A stretch of 64,000 nucleotides of DNA from Membranipora membranacea (GCA_914767715.1 OU612071.1:11079493-11143492); one strand, 5' to 3'. Positions 1 to 13,700 are shown, counted from the stretch's first letter. The notes: generated by a model from the sequence alone, not told the origin. Translations and numbers: made by a program.

Positions 1-1259
1 GACAGTGATTTGATACTCCAATGAGTACACCGCCACTTGGGCCCAAGCCATCACGTCTATCGCGTCTGTAGATAGTGTAGTCAGTTGAAATTTTGTTGTC
101 ACATATGGTTGTGTCTAGTTTGGTCTCAGTCAGTACAAATATGTCAGGTTTATTAGCCGTGATTAGATAGTCTAGTGTATGAGTCTTGCCACGGATGCCA
201 TTACAGTTCTACAGCAGGAAATCAAGTTTGGAGTTTTTAGACATTGGTATTAAAGAGACAGAATTTTGAATGATGGTTTTATGATTTCAGTTCTTTTTCA
301 AGACTGGCGAGTTGGCTATCTACAACTTCAACAATTTGCCACATTGAGTTGTGTTCTTTCCCCATGAGGAGTCCGTTTCCGACTTGGTACATTGTGTTTC
401 TAATTTCAGACAGATTTTAATTTGTTGCGTAGGGACCTCAGGAGATATTCCTGGTGTTGCTCTTCTTTGCTAAGATCAGGGGTGGCAAAAGTTCCTAGTT
501 TGTCCTCGTAGCCGTAGTAAGCATGTAGAAAATCATTCCTAGTCTGGGGGTTGGTAAAGGTAATCTTTGTCGGTCTCACATTCTTGTCTTTTGCTAATTC
601 CATGTTTCGTCTACCAAGTCTTGTTGCCTTAGCAACATTATCAGTATTAGTTTCAAGGTCGTTACATTTGTCATATACGACAGAAGCCGTACAGCCCTCC
701 TCCTCCAGTTGGTGGAGGATGACATTACAGCTCCTCTCATACCTGGCATTCTGAGATTTTGTGTCTTCAAGCTGTTTATCAATTTTCGCAGTCCTTTTTT
801 CAAAATAGGCATGTCGTCGACAACTCCAGTCCATGCTGCCGCCTGTTCTTTGAACACAGCCTGTTCTCTAGTTGCTGACTCTAGTATTTTGGAATTCTCC
901 GCCCGTATTTCCCTGTTCTCATTCCTCATCTCACGGATGTCTCTTGTGAGCCCATCCAGTGATACAGTGAGACTAGGTAAATAGAGAAGATTGGTAAGTT
1001 TAGGTTGACAATCCTTACAGTACCAGTGGATACCAGCACGTTTCATAAAGGCTAGCTCACCCGAGAGTTTGATATCATTCCACTCTGTGAGGCAGCCTGT
1101 ATGGAACTAGTGCTGACAGTAGGTGCAGCAGAGCACTAGGGCATTGCTGGTTCTTATTACTTTCCTACAAGTGAAGCATTTACCAGGCCCAGGAGATGTT
1201 GGGGCATCACCAGCTTGACTTGTGCCAGTGGCTCCACCAGAACTCATCGTAGTAGTCAT
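1..1259 (-). mobile_element. Decayed non-LTR retrotransposon (LINE): ORF1 and start of ORF2
   Basis: Read on the minus strand, ORF1 starts at an ATG at 1259. It encodes a PHD-type zinc finger (CFTC at the start, CCTYCQH, then WYCKDC), a long acidic/basic coiled coil, and a C-terminal RRM-like region typical of LINE ORF1 proteins (ending near 406). A TAG at 1107-1109 interrupts the PHD finger just before FHTGC, and the frame shifts at about 800-834. ORF2 begins near 245 with an apurinic-endonuclease start (NCNGIRGK, then VLTETKL). It carries a TAG at 209-211 and runs off the left edge of the window. The combination of PHD-ORF1 and EEP endonuclease is known from CR1/L2-type LINEs; assignment to a clade is inference. 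The copy is not intact. Confidence 0.8.
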
Positions 1260-2632
1260 CACCCCCAGAAGCAGAACCTGCGACAGGGCCAGCGGGCAAT
1301 AGGGTAGGCACAGTGCAGTCAGCCAACAGACCACCAACCAGCAGGGCAACAAAGTATACCTGATCTATAGAAATATATGGTGTACTCACAAATAATGTGG
1401 TGCTACGAAGATATATAAAATATTAGTGTTTGGATACCACCAGTTTTGCAGCTAATTTGTCTCCAGTGCAGAGCAGACCAGCAACTTCAAATCAGATCAA
1501 CCTGCAGATCGTTGTGCTTGATCTTTCTGTTTGCTGCCCAGAGTATTCTTGGGTGTCTCAGCAGTAGTTTGCAGTTTTAAATGATGCAGTAGATGTAGCT
1601 AGGAGCTGGATGTTGAAGGATAGATTTAGGATTTTAGGAGAGAGATAATTTTTCTTTCTTCACCATTAGTGACATTGACCTTGACCATCTGTGTGAGCTC
1701 TGTCTGAGTCGATATGGGTACCTTGAGCGGCAATTAAGTAACCTTGTTAAGGTCAGTTAAGTGAGCAAGTTAGTAGTAATGGCTTGTAAACCATCTGTAT
1801 GTGTCATTACATTCACAGCATTAGTTGGATAAGACAATAGTATGGTAACCAACCCGAGTTGTGGGTCCCCTCATGTTCTTTTGTTAGTATGTTACTTTGA
1901 ATAGAGTATGCACTTTCATACAGCCAACCGATTGTTTACATTTAATTATAATTGAATTGTGTTAACCAGTTTGCGTCCATTCCCTTTTCAATAAGCCAAT
2001 TCAGCAGTCCCAATTTGAAAATTGTCAGTATCCAACCAAGGATTTAAAGACAGTCTTTAACTCCTTGATCCAACTAATGAAATTTATGTAATGGCGCTCG
2101 ATATAAGTAGTGGACAACCACCAGCCATGGGTTTTCCGGCATCCCAGAATGTCAAGGTTTTCCAACTATGTGTTAGTGACAGCCCAGAACGCGCCAGTTC
2201 CCAGAGCTTTACCAATGTTTGCAAGCCCCCTGTTCTAAATTTTAACTTAAATAGTGTGTGATATTGTACTGGCTGGAGGAGATAATGTCTGGAATAAATG
2301 CAGATGAGAATACTAGTAGCATCCAGTAATTATGATGATGACCAAGTAATTATCAATGCAGAAAGCCTTGGTTGGGTGTAATAACATTTTAATTACTACA
2401 GGTTGTTTGTAAAAGTATCTCAATTAGTTCCAAACACAAACAAGCGAGGTTTAGGTGCTTTGATCTCAACTCGAGTCTTTTGTTTCCTAAGGTGTGATTT
2501 CATTACACAAAAAGTCCAGTTGTGTATGGGTAATAGCCAGTTTTATGATATAATCATAGTAGAGGGTTTGTTGGTGCAGCCCATGTTGCAATGTAAGAAA
2601 AAGTTTAGGTACTTAGTCTGATCCAACACAGG

Positions 2633-2757
2633 AGTGTTGTAAGACATGTTGTACAACTTGTCTTACAGCACTCAAGAACAATAGATTTTTTAACGATATA
2701 GGCTGTAGAGGCTGTGAGCGCTGTAAGACCTGTCCTACAACATGTCTCACAACACCC
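2633..2757. repeat. Small inverted-repeat element with internal palindromes
   Basis: The left end (GTGTTGTAAGACATGTTGTA) is matched in inverse orientation by the right end (TACAACATGTCTCACAACAC). Internally the sequence folds again: 2634-2677 is a nearly perfect 44-bp palindrome. It looks like a degenerate MITE or foldback sequence; no target duplication was found. Confidence 0.4.
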
Positions 2758-2871
2758 GTTTTAGTGCCCATTCAGAACTGCATAAATTTGTGTAATAATG
2801 GTTTGCGTTGATGCACAATTAGGCCTCAAGACAGCCCTACAACATCTCAATACTGCCTCACAGCAATCTGA

Positions 2872-2987
2872 TGAGCATAGTCATCTAGAGTAACAAGCAC
2901 ATATACTTTTCCAATGTCCATTTGGATGGTTGATCATGGACATTGGCAAAGTATACATGCTTGTTGTAACTCCAGATGCCTATGCTT
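2872..2987. repeat. Short foldback element (relative of the 40.2-40.9 kb palindrome)
   Basis: Arms of about 50 bp (GCATAGTCATCTAGAG... and its inverse ending ...TGCCTATGC) flank a short loop. The loop-proximal sequence ACTTTGCCAATGTCCA followed by ATCAACCA matches the outer part of the large palindrome at 40,171-40,901, so both probably belong to one family. Confidence 0.55.
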
Positions 2988-4025
2988 ATGAGCCTTCATT
3001 CACCTAGCTGGTCCGGTCAGTCCTAGAATTTGCAGTTTGGGACTCGACAGCTGACTCGGCTATCATCCAACGGTTGGTAGCAGAGTCAGCCCTGTTCATC
3101 CGCGGTGTATGGCGCACCGACAGCAAAACCAGAACAACTGGATTGCTCCAGAAACTCTCGCTTCAACCCCTTCACAAAGAAGCAATGACAGAGATATCGG
3201 AATATTCAGTCAATACCATCACTCCAGCCAAGGTGTCATCAACAACTACATCCAAACGGCTAGCTAGAAGACTTGCGGAGCAGTATTTCATACCTATGTC
3301 AAACACCCTGGGACTGGACTGGAATGCCCTACCTGCTGGGAGCCCACCTATTGTCCCCCCATGTGTATAGCCATCAAAAGCTGTTCAATTATCCAAATTG
3401 ATGCTGTAATGACTAAACGGTACACAAGTCTTGAGACGTTGTGAGGCAGTCTTGTCCTAATGCATTGACAAACTTTTGAGGCGACTCAATAGTCTGTGTC
3501 ACTAGACTATCCCGCAGGTAGAATGAATTGTTTTGGTAGCATCATTCTAAACTTAACTCAACAAAATTTCCTTCGCAACCATACACCTGACAGTTACAGG
3601 GCTCGATATCACTGCCAGCAATGCTACTGAAATGGCTACAGCCGGAGTAGTCGTCAGTCATACTTACCAATTAATTTTCTTTGAGAAGTGGTTCATCAGC
3701 ATAGTCTGACATAATTACAGGTGTATTACCTGTGGTTACTATCGAAGCCAACCAACAAATGACCTGGCTTAGATTTGTAAGCAAGTGCTGTGAGTGTGAG
3801 TGAAGCTCATGAGTTCAGTAAAGTAATCAACATAATAGTATGTAAACATTCATTTAGGGCTCCTTGGGTTTGCAAGCCTCAATTGGGCCTTTTCTATAAT
3901 ATTGTTTATGGTATCCAAAATCAACCAGTCAAAACCTAGGACTCAGGATCCCATACCCCTAGAGTAGGTAATCTACACAACTAAGGCTGCAAAATCAGGA
4001 TCAGAAAACAAACTATTTCTAACAT

Positions 4026-4374
4026 TACCCTACTGACCTTAATAATTCGCGGGCTCCTAATTCGCGGAGGGCACAACTCCAACCTTTGTCACTAGTCTTA
4101 ATTATTCACAGAATTCAGACCCGCGAAATTGAGAGAATAATTCCTCTACAGAAAGTAGTAGTATTCTATTTTAAAAAACCTGACCCCCATGAGAATTGAA
4201 CCTGCAACATCCTATTTTCTGTATGATTACAAGGCAGACGCTGTACACACTGAGCTATTCAACCTCCCTTATTCATATATTAGTGTGGATTGACCTAGTT
4301 TTAAATATTCTCGGTTTCTGTCATCGCTAACCGCGAATTATTAAACCACTTAAAAACATAAGGTCAGTAGGGTA
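4026..4374. mobile_element. TIR element (MITE-like) with an embedded tRNA-like sequence
   Basis: The ends form a perfect 16-bp inverted repeat, TACCCTACTGACCTTA and its complement, beginning and ending at TA, so a TA target duplication is likely (Tc1/mariner-like, inference). Several CGCGAAT motifs repeat inside. On the minus strand the interior contains a tRNA-like unit: A-box-like TAGCTCAGTGTG (4245-4256), an anticodon-loop-like CTTGTAATC and a B-box-like GGTTCAATTCT (4192-4202). No transposase is encoded. Confidence 0.6.
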
Positions 4375-4765
4375 TACATATTTCTTACCCAGAAGAGCTT
4401 AGAATTGTTTGGTTGTAAAAATATTGCCTAACTTCGGCAGAACAAGCTGCATGACTATGTTCTGCTTTGGTCCTTCGCTAGTCTCTAAGGTCATTGTGCC
4501 TCATGGCCTCCAACTAACGACTGCAGCAGCAGCGATTCAGGTAGTCACATTCACCTTTCTGTCAGTATGATTGTAGAACCAGTATCTCCTCATACCAGGT
4601 GGAAACAGACTCTCGCAGCTCCTAAGAGATTGGTTTTTGAGTGATTACAGCTGATCAATTTCTTGCCTTTGCAGCCTTTTTGTATGTATGCCACTCCGAA
4701 ATCTTTCCACACATTGAATCACAATTTTCTTCTACTTAAGGTCGACGATTAGCTTAAAACTTAAT

Positions 4766-7700
4766 ATGGGAAATCATTGTGATATTCAGGAGATGTTTGA
4801 CTTTCTGAGCCAGATGATTGAATTCAACAGGAATGGTATGCTAAGTGTCAACTCCTATACGCTTTACTAAATTTGAATAAAACCATGTATATAATCTGCT
4901 GAGTAGCCATTTATAGTCATAGCCCATGGCCCACAGGTGGCTTCTTGACTTGTGGCCCGCTTGTGGTTTTCTGATTGCCTTGCTCTATTTGATGTGATAT
5001 AAGATTACCTGTATTATGATTTCACAGACTCCCTGATGCGCATGTTATTTGTATTGCATTACCGGGAGACTGTGACATCATAATGCAGAGAACGGTAGTT
5101 ACCTTCCCTTATGGGAGGCACATTTTCCACATCAATAATACATGCCAAGTAGAGCATTGGATTTTTTCACCATGTCAAGCTGACAAAACTTTATCAAAAG
5201 TAACTGCCTGGCTATAACATGCATTGGTATTTGGGTAGCCTTTAAGAAATTGATATTTGTCAGCGAAATAATTTGATTTTGTTGGATCTCTGTATAAGAT
5301 TCACTTTCAAAAAAATAGATTCTCTAACTCAGCTGACAAATTTTAAGTATATTGTGTAACACCATATACAAATAACTATTCAATATTAGCATTTGAAAAT
5401 GTAATCAAGAGAAAGTCAAAGCTGAAAGTGGTGGCTAATTGAAGCTATAAAGAAAAGAAAGTTTTCTATGACAACGTTTTGTCACAGTTAAATTCTTGGC
5501 AGCGCGTCGCGTCGCTTTAATGTTCATTTCAGGAATAAGAAAACATATTACGTGCTTACATGGGCTGCCAAAATATGTCTCCGTACTTCAGTGATCAGAA
5601 TATTGTATGTCCAGTCTAATTATTCAATCGGACAATTCAAATTAACCTCTATAATGATGCCCTTGGCCTGTCGCCTATTCTTATAGAGAATGGCAGCGCT
5701 GGAGATCTTGGAGATCTGGAAGAAATGACTAATAGAAGGCTGTCTGATCATTCACTCAAGTTTTACCAGAGGTTTCCAAATCTAGGTAAGTTAACACCTC
5801 AATCTATCAAATCATTGCTGATATGGTTATGATATGGGATCGGGCACATCAGTTACCATATTATTGTCAGGATGACCTGGAGCTGACCTTATAATCTCAA
5901 CAGAAATGAGACAACGCAACTCAGTATCAATTGTTATCGGTCTCAATTTTTCTGACCATCTTGCACTTAGTCATACCAGCACGTTTTTAGTGCCCAGTGA
6001 CCAAAGTTACAAGTTATCAACTATATTGCACATTACCATGCTAACCGGTCAAGAATGTTTTGAGTAGGTCTCTTACTTTAATTATAGCAGCATAGCAGCA
6101 GAATGTTCAAGAACATCGATCTTACTGCTCATCTAGCTGTAAAGCTTCTTTAATAATATAGATATATCTTTGTGTAGCTGATGATTTCAAGGTTCAAATG
6201 AAAGACACGAAGTGTATGCCAGGCGGCGAGGCGGAAAAATTCCTTCAGATTCTACTATACCTGCTAACTCAGCTAAATCAAACAATAGAAAGCCAGATGG
6301 AAGAGTACAGACTCAACAAACCAAACCAAACAAGTCAATCCACTTACAGTGATAACTGTGCCCCTCCACCTCTCAGCCCTGACGTGCTCAGTATTGGTAA
6401 GTTATCAGACTCTGCCCCTGCACCTTTCAGCTCTGATTTGCTCAGTATTGGTAAGTTATCAGACTCTGCCCCTGCCCCTTTCAGCCCTGACGTGCTCAGT
6501 ATTGGTAACTTATCAGACCCTGCCCCTTTCAGCCCTGACGTGCTCGGTATTGGTAAGTTATCAGACTCTGCCCCTGCACCTCTCAGCCCTGACGTGCTCA
6601 GTATTGGTAAGTTATCAGACTCTGCCCCTGCACCTCTCAGCCCTGACATGCTCAGTATTGGTAAGTTATTAGACTCTACCCCTGCACCTCTCAGCCCTGA
6701 CGTGCTCAGTATTGGTAAGTTATCAGACTCTGCCACTGCACCTCTCAGCTCTGACGTGCTCAGTATTGGTAAGTTATCAGACTCTGCCCCTGCCCCTTTC
6801 AGCCCTGACGTGCTCAGTATTAGTAAGTTATCAGACTCTGCCCCTGCACCTCTCAGCCCTGACGTGCTCAGTATTGGTAAGTTATCAGTTGCCAAGCAAG
6901 CCAGATGTGAGTACAAGTAGATCACTAAATTCCAGTTTTGTTCAACGTCCTGTCACAAAATTTGTTGTATGGTTATGACATTTTATACTTGCGAGTGTAT
7001 ATTATAAAGGCACTGACTCAAATTGTAATAAGAACAAATTCATCGCCTTGATGAGTGGAAGTGCTTCTCAAGGCCAAACTCTTGAAGTTGAACTGAATTT
7101 TTGACTAACAGAAGAGGTTAAATATCATTTTTATAACCAGTGGATGGTTGCTACTTTTTATCTCTGCAGGACAGAATGACATACTGAGTAAAGTGTTCCA
7201 GTTCATTGTTACACTGGGTATTCTACCACATCTGCCTGTCGGCGTAGGTCGTAGTATCAACTCTAGAAGCCAATTTGCAGATTTGATCAGCTCACTTGTT
7301 CACTCAAATACTGAAAGCCTGTGTCACAATGTTTTGACCATACTGAATATTGTCAAAGCCGCTCATATACGTAAGTAGACTGTTTCTCCTCCAATGATAA
7401 TCATATTTTCTCTTGACGGCTGTGTACAGTAGACCTCTTATTTCTTTTAGAGTTACTTTGAATTCTTTGAATGACTTGGAACTCTCATTTCTGGGTTGAA
7501 AACATGCAGTTGTAGATGATCTCCAAAATACACACGTCTTATACAACAAAAACCCAAAGCATAGCTTTCATTTTAGGATCGTTATTCCTGGATAAACATG
7601 TCAGCGACCTGTTAGCTGGTCTGATGGTTGTTTGTCACTACCAGCAGCAGCAGCAGTCACAGAGCAGAGCATCAGAGCCCATCAATGCAGCCTCTGAGTC

Positions 7701-10700
7701 ACAGCATAAACCTAACAAGCATGTGAATAAAGCTTCACCCGGTCACAAGGCGATGGCAAATGAATTTATACAAGCTGAGATGGATCATTTAATCATGAAG
7801 AGTTATCCGCCCCTCATAGTGAGAGAGATTCTCATATTACAGGGTGGTGGTAGAGCAAAGGTCAGCCTCAAAACATTCTGTTTTTTTGTCAAATAATCCG
7901 GGTTGTGATATTATTGGTAATGGAGTGAAAGCTGGCAAGCCCATATCACTTGCTTTAAAATTTAAATCCATCTTGTGATTGAGCAATGAAAAAACATGAT
8001 TGTTACATGTAAAACCGCTAATACTGTTATTTGCAGACTCCTGCTTATATTAGAGCAATGTGTGGGAGGTACCTTACTAGAATACTACTCTCTAACGGTG
8101 GTGTTAAGGCAATAGTTGGGGGCATGATCACCAGCGAAACTAATGACTGGAAAAAATTTGAAATGGTTGGAGGAGTTATTGCCACTCCACCCAAAGGCTG
8201 GACTGCTGAAAAATACTACAAACTCATCTCCCCGCAAGTAAACCTAACATCACTCCATCTATTTATATTATCCATTCTGCGCATGCTCAGCTCTGGCCAT
8301 GAGCTGATCTCTGCAAAATTGAGCCTCGGAATTCCGAAGCCATCTGATTGGCTACCTGCTCTGGTGACATCATAGAGTTATCCTCTAACTCTATGGGTGA
8401 CATACTCCCCAAAGCGTGCGGATTTGTTATTAATAGTTATCCTCTCTTGTCATTATTAGCTGCTTTTGATTGACAGTTTATGCAGGGGATATCCTATTTC
8501 CCCTTTCCAAAGTTGCAATCAGAACCCAAACTAAACTCAGTGTTCTTGCACATGCGCAAATTCAAGTCACGCATGATGCATACTTAGCCTTACGACACCT
8601 GCTTTGTGGTAATGATAGCCTAGTTTATCAGTGATCTACATGCCCAGTCAGATCACGAGAGTCAGTATGTATATTATCTGTTGTGTTATCCCTATGCCCT
8701 TTACTTCGGTAGCACAGAAACTAAATGAAATCTGACTGAGTGACATTATTGTCTTTGTGTTGCCGATATGAATGTGCGACTTTTCTGTGTATTAGGTGTT
8801 ATCACTGCTGAGGGATAATGTTGACGGTAGTGAAGAAGTTAACAGACAGTATTATAGAGTATGTGCTGCGATACTTTGTAGCGTACAATCTAAACATGCA
8901 CAGCTCATGTATGATCACTTCTGGTCTCAGCTTATTGGTGATGTTTCTACTGAGATCTCAGCTCTTACCATCAAATATCTCTACAAAGTAAGTAGTGATA
9001 TGTCATGGAATGCCCAGACAAGCTCGCTAGTATGGCATGCAGTTTGGATGCAAAGACGTATTGGCATTTATGGCTGACTTACTCACTTAGAAATGCTGGT
9101 TCTGCAAACGAGTTTTATGGTGCAGAGCCATCACTCCCTTTAACACTAATTCAGTCACAAAGGGGCAATAAATTGCTTGGTTAGGGATTCTATAATATAC
9201 TATCAGAGAAACTTCAAATATAAAAATCTTACAAAATAATTTCTTACCAAAATCGAATCACAGCTTTGCATTTGATTTCAGTGCCCTCTTATCAGTTGTA
9301 ACTAGTTATCGCTAACGCCTACACAAACTCGAGCCAACCATTAACATAGACTGTCCTCAATGTTGTCAATACATAGTGATTCGCCTCTTAACCGCATGCT
9401 CATATTACAAAGAGACAATGCGGCAAACCTTTGGTCAAACTGTCATAAAGAGGGCAGCCAATCCAGCGTGCATCAGCCTTTACTACTTGCTCTGATTCTT
9501 TCGTATTCCAGGTGGATTTGGTTTAGGGAAGGCTTGAGTTTCATTAGCCAGAAAGCTGAACCTGGTTGGTTTAGTTAACCTTCACACTCACACAATCTCA
9601 CACAATCTCATACATTCTGTACTTGCTGCTGATTGTGGTTTGGGTCATCAATGACTGAAGATGAAGGACTGACTAACCTATATCGCGTAGAAGTCCGCAC
9701 TAGATCAAAATATCTGCTGATGGAATGCTGCTTCTTGCGACTCAGGCAAAGTTTAAGCGTTGAGGCTAGGATAAAAACAGGTTGATTTAATGTTGATAAA
9801 AATCAGATGTCTTGTCGCTGGCCACATCCCAAAGCATGGGTGGCGAAATTCTAGTGCCTTAGTGGCGAGGGCGCAATATTTGCGCCAGGTTGCTCTCTGT
9901 TTGCAGGCAGGTGGGAGCACACCTTGGGCCAACCAATCCCCATTAGAAGATGACCTGCAGTGGGATTTGATCCCACAACCTTCAACATTGGCATGCTGAA
10001 GGTCCGGCGCTCTAAACAGTTGAGCCACCATGACACATCCTCTTGCTTTCATCAGTGCTCAGTTTGAGTCAGTAGTTGTAAGTCTCTCATATAGGTTTAT
10101 CTGGTTATGTGCAGTTGTTAGCTGATGTTGCAGTGCACGACTGAGATATTACAACGCATAAGGATTGTGAGCAGGAAGAACTTCTCTAATTTTTTAGCTG
10201 ATATGCTGCGGTGTCGAGCCACAGTCCAATCTTATAAGATACTGTACAGAAGTGATGATCCCGATATTTACTGTCTATATGAGGAATATAGACACTGTCG
10301 TTGTCACAGATACCAGGTAACCAAATATTTATAATAAACACAGACATACAATTCAAGATATCCACCGAGTGTACCATTCAAGGTGATCTATGTCAACCAA
10401 TGCTGGGTGCCTGAATAGTGTGAAAACTGTCAATTGCAGTTTTTTAAACAAATGGTTTTTTTTACAGCCCTCTACTTTTTCTGTTCCCATTAATGCTAAT
10501 TTTTAAATACTTTCTTTAAAATACCCTGGTCGAAATATAGCTACATACATGCACCCTATTTCAGTTAGTTTGCGATGAGTTTCCCCATTACTAGGTTACT
10601 CATGTGTGGAAAGGATCACTGTACGCTGTGATTGTTAGTACTAGGTTGGCTGAATTTGTGTTGTAGGCTATGCTGTGAGGAGCTGCTTTCATACTACATA

Positions 10701-13700
10701 CAATTTAGTGATGATCAGTTACTCAACTCGTTCCTCCATCACATTACATTCAGTGATAAGCAGATCCGTGTCCAAGGTGACAAAGCAGCAAGTATCCAAT
10801 CAGCTGATGATCTGAGTACAGAGCAGTTAAGAACTTCAGCTATACTGTTCTGCCTCTCCAAAGTGACCAGTCAGAAGCTAATACAAGAATATTTCATGAA
10901 ACTCTTACAGGTGAGAGAGAGATAGAGTAACTGGTGTCCTCAGATAAAACTTATGAATCAACCTGTTACTGTTACTTATTCTCTAACTATTCTCTAACTC
11001 TGACAGTAAGAGGTAGGTAGGTAGGAGTAAGAAGTAGTCTCCCTCTGTTAGAAGGCCGCTCGCTCGCTCGCTCAGTAACATAGCAATCTGGTGTCACAAT
11101 CCCTTAGTTCAAATATCATTGCACACCACTGAATGTGGCTAATTTACCAGCTGCAGTCAACCTGTGCTTCAGATCAGACATATTGCTATGGTTATTTATG
11201 TTGTTAGTAGAGATTGATTGGTTTATATTTACACCAATGATAACATGTGATAATAATATCACTTTCACCCTTGTCGCAGGTAGATCAGTGCTTTAATAGT
11301 ATTGTACTTGTATTTGTATGTATTTTGTATACGGATTGTTTGACTGCAGGCTGTAACTGGTTTGCTGACTGTACCTGTAGATCCAGTGTATGGCAGGTCG
11401 TTATCGGAGTTATCACTGCTCTTCTTAAAGTTCAGAGTGATGTCATTATTATCTTCTCTCTGCGAGAATCACTCTTCCGCTTGTCTCAAAAAACCCATAC
11501 ACATCATCATGTTTGTCAAGGTGGGCTGCCAAGCTTTTCTTTATATCATTTCACTGAGAGAACACTTTAGTTATAATTATAGAGGTTTTGTTCCTCAATT
11601 AATTGGTTTATTGAAAATTTGGCTACAGGCGAAAACTTACAAATTTATTATATTTGAAGTGTAATATTTGTTTTGCTGACATGTTAACCTATTTGGGGCT
11701 ATTAGTTATATCCCAGATATTTGTTTGACTTTGGATAGTTTCTTGGTCAGTACGAGGACCCGTCCTCGATTTGTTTGCTCAAGGCTTTAATCCATACCAC
11801 ACACTGTGTTTGAAAATGGTCTATTAGACAAAGCACACACAATGTTCAGCAAACCCGGAAAATACAGAATATTATATTATTCAGGCCTTCTTATATAAGA
11901 TGTTTAATTAAACAATTATCGAGGCAATATGGATGAGCCTCAACAAAAATCTCCTTAGAAATTGAATATTCCCCAAAAATTGTAACTTCTCATGTCGTAT
12001 AAAATAAGCCTGCGATTTGAATTTACAGACTAGTCCATTTCTAACACTGTATGCAGTGTTCGACGCTTTGGCACTGACAAAGTGATGAAATTAGCAGTAT
12101 ACTGATCCAAAAACAATCGTTCACCATATATGTCAATGTGATATAACTGATGTAAACAGCCAGGAAACTATGTTCTTTTCTTTTGCTTTTAGTCAACTCT
12201 AGATAGAGTTCTAGCAGGTGTTGAGAATACAGAGTTGGGGGGTGATATGACTTCCAATGAGACTCTTAGCCTATCTCTTGGTTTACTAACAGCACTGCTC
12301 AGTGGGGCATCCGATGTTGAAGTAATGTATTAAGTGCCAGTCGTCGTATAAAACAGATGATTGGCGTATGAAGCTTTGATGTATCTCTATGACAAAGTCG
12401 TTGAATTCTCACTTGAATCAAGGGGTACTGTTACTCCTTTCCTGAATTAGTACTGATTTTCATAGAATGATAGGAACAGTAAAAGTGTCAAGCATAGAAG
12501 TCAAAATACTGCAAATACTGCCTCTGCTCGAATCAAACGTGGTAAGCTGATTTTACAATGTCGCTATGGTTAAAAGGATGACTAAAATGTGATGATTAAA
12601 TTTTGAATATTTCTATTTAAAATAGAAACTTGATTTTGCAGATGAGTGATAGTGATATGGTATCTCTGAGAGATTTGAGTGTTCCTCTGAATAAGATATC
12701 ATTGGTTGAGGGTCTGGCACAGGACACACGTGAGCTGGCGTTAAATATACGTGTTGCTATTGCAACGCAAGGACTTGTGTGGCTCAAATCATCAACAAAT
12801 GATTCGGTATCTGCAGAAGGGCAAAAACAAACAGCAAGCAAATCTGACAACAAATCAGTCCAGCCATCTGTAGCAGCCACCCAAGCTGAACCACCTGCCA
12901 TGATTACCCTAGCGGAACCATTAGATACTGTTGAACCTCATTTGAATGACGCTTTACTGAATGATGGAAGCACCAACTTGCATCATGTGAAAAGTGACCA
13001 ATCAGCAACCTGCTCTTTTCCTATCGGACCACCCAAGAAGGATAATAGCTTGTCTCTTGGGGATGTCACTTCAAGGTTAAATGATGCACAGTCACACGAC
13101 ACTCCCTCATCATCAAAGTCTGAGTATGAGATAGCCATAGATGAGATCAGTGACTCACTGATAGCTGTTAAGGGACATGCTCTGATACAACTCGCTAAAC
13201 TAATCAAAAGGTGGTACCAACTTATCCTATAAATATAATATCAAACAGCTGACTCAATTTGATCAAAAGTCCTGAAAATATGGATGACAATCATTGTTAC
13301 TGATTTCACAAGAAATCTTAAGGTATTCATAAGGGCTGCCATCTATTTTTGTAGATAAAAAGTAGTTTTGCTGGGGATATATATGGCTTGGTGTTTATTA
13401 TGCGCTGTAGTGACGCTCAAGACGGGTGCAGGAGAGGCACCAGAGCGACCCCCCCATGGAACATTTTTGTGTTATGGTCCTAAAAAGAAAGGGCGCTGGG
13501 GTATGCCTGAAGCCATTTATCAATGAACGAAACTCACAATACAGTGATTCAATATAAAAATAGGCATGGTATGAGTTCAAACTTGAGATTACCAGCTTTT
13601 AGGAAAAAGTAGAAGAGTGGCCAAATTTGAGCTATTTTGAGGCGATAATTGCTTGGTATTGGGTATGAATGCATACAATCATATAGGGTACATATATGTG

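Larger units (their letters stand above)
1390..4765. other. Intergenic region upstream of the TANGO6-like gene
   Basis: No gene is recognised here. The stretch contains three small inverted-repeat elements (about 2633-2757, 2872-2987 and 4026-4374) and a short open stretch at about 3074-3370. The end of that open stretch (DWNALPAG) faintly resembles the tail of a LINE reverse transcriptase, but it lacks other support. The first exon of TANGO6 or a 5' UTR could lie in its last few hundred bases. Confidence 0.5.

Noticed and set aside
3074-3370. Protein-coding exon or LINE tail
   Set aside because: Only a short DWNALPAG-like resemblance; no supporting domain, stop-rich surroundings.
6344-6925. 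193-residue minus-strand open frame across the TANGO6 exon
   Set aside because: Shadow of the coding minisatellite; the plus frame fits the exon phases and the gene.
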